Source of the DNA: Pseudomonadota bacterium
GTDB taxonomy: Bacteria > Pseudomonadota > Gammaproteobacteria > Burkholderiales > Burkholderiaceae_D
DNA length: 5,988 nt
Direction of reading: 5' to 3'
Assembly: GCA_023416415.1 (NCBI GenBank)
Contig: JAEZHR010000394.1
Span: forward strand, 1 to 5,988
Positions 5,497 to 5,988 of this stretch are shown here, one piece after another. The position numbers and the translations under genes were made by a program. The notes below the pieces were generated by a model. The model was not told where the DNA came from. It searched no databases and worked only from the letters and a program-made list of their open reading frames with translations. The stretch's first letter is position 1. Each line of letters opens with the position of its first letter.

Positions 5497-5988
5497 ATGG
5501 ATCTGACCCATATCCGCGCCTTCGTCACCGTCGCGCGCGAAGGCAATCTGACCCGCGCTGCAGAACGCCTGCGTCTGACCCAGCCCGCGGTCAGTCTGCA
5601 GATCAAGGCCCTGCAGGCCGACCTGAATCTGCAGCTGTTCACGCGCAGGCCCTCCGGCATGGTGCTCACCGACGATGGCGCGCGCCTGCTGCCCTTTGCC
5701 GAGCGCGTGATGGAGAGCGTGGCCGAATTCCGTCAGGGCGCGGCTGCACTGCACTCGACCCTGTCCGGGCAACTGGCCATCGGCACCATCCTCGACCCCG
5801 AGTTCATCCGGCTCGGCCCCTTCCTCAAGCGCCTGGTCGAAGGCTATCCACAGCTGTCCACCCGGCTGCAGCACGGCATGTCGGGTTCGGTGCTGCAGGA
5901 GGTGCGCAACGGCGGCCTCGATGTCGGCTTTTTCCTCGGGACGCCGGGACGCGAGTTCCACCATCAGGTCCTGACCTCCTTCTCCTAC
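5497..5988 (+). CDS. LysR-type transcriptional regulator, 5' part
   Basis: The frame is open from the ATG to the window end, giving 164 residues of a protein normally about 300 long; the 3' end is outside the window. The N-terminus is a standard LysR winged helix-turn-helix: [40 protein letters not shown] (1-40), then the wing [15 protein letters not shown] (47-61) and a linker helix (about 62-90). The periplasmic-binding-like effector domain begins at about 92 (GQLAIGTI). The in-frame ATG at 5485 is less likely because TGAGGA (5486-5491) sits five bases before the chosen ATG. Divergence from mmsA with a 109-base gap suggests it controls mmsA, and perhaps the GMC gene, in response to a pathway acid such as 3-hydroxypropionate. 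The effector is inference. Confidence 0.93.
   Translation, partial: MDLTHIRAFVTVAREGNLTRAAERLRLTQPAVSLQIKALQADLNLQLFTRRPSGMVLTDDGARLLPFAERVMESVAEFRQGAAALHSTLSGQLAIGTILDPEFIRLGPFLKRLVEGYPQLSTRLQHGMSGSVLQEVRNGGLDVGFFLGTPGREFHHQVLTSFSY

Noticed and set aside
5388..5669. A 94-residue N-terminal extension of MmsA
   Set aside because: The homologous start and a good AAAGGA site are at 5387; the extension is Arg-rich and overlaps the divergent LysR coding sequence.
5461..5964. A 167-codon minus-strand frame opposite the LysR gene
   Set aside because: Antisense shadow; the plus strand encodes a textbook LysR helix-turn-helix and effector domain.
1..5988. CRISPR array, insertion sequence, tRNA, rRNA or riboswitch
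   Set aside because: No spaced direct repeats, transposase, terminal inverted repeats, cloverleaf or known riboswitch core was seen on reading.
3439..5988. GC-skew switch as support for oriC
   Set aside because: Counts on sampled lines were mixed and confounded by codon bias over opposed genes, so no skew claim is made; whole-chromosome skew would decide it.

Overview
The window looks like the replication-origin neighbourhood of a GC-rich betaproteobacterial chromosome, most likely Burkholderiales and possibly Alcaligenaceae (a Bordetella/Achromobacter-like layout). The evidence is the first codons of mnmG (gidA), the classic origin-linked gene, leaving the window on the left. Next to it are two ParB-binding parS sites, one of them a perfect consensus. 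About 3 kb further right is an AT-rich gap with two perfect DnaA boxes. The taxonomic placement is inference; the motifs are read directly.

Layout, left to right. 1-32 (-): start of mnmG. 33-617: gene-free spacer with an mnmG promoter candidate, parS-like site 1 (160-175) and perfect parS site 2 (core 543-558, palindrome 539-562). 618-1790 (+): iron-dependent alcohol dehydrogenase. 1813-3438 (-): FAD-dependent GMC oxidoreductase, convergent with the ADH. 3439-3875: gene-poor gap with an AT-rich block, inverted DnaA boxes, a possible 26-codon ORF and a few hairpins; this is the oriC candidate. 3876-5387 (-): CoA-acylating (methyl)malonate-semialdehyde dehydrogenase, mmsA. 5388-5496: divergent promoter region with an inverted repeat. 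5497-5988 (+): 5' part of a LysR-type regulator that runs off the end.

How the genes may work together. A LysR regulator divergent from mmsA, with a GMC dehydrogenase downstream, resembles the 3-hydroxypropionate catabolic loci (hpdH-mmsA) known from Pseudomonas and Cupriavidus. In those, the GMC enzyme oxidises 3-hydroxypropionate to malonate semialdehyde and MmsA converts that to acetyl-CoA. The Fe-ADH could feed in an alcohol or aldehyde, but its substrate cannot be read from the sequence. The unusual point is the location: the catabolic genes lie between the parS/mnmG block and a DnaA-box cluster, and that cluster separates mmsA from the GMC gene. I see no mobile element, CRISPR array, tRNA or rRNA.
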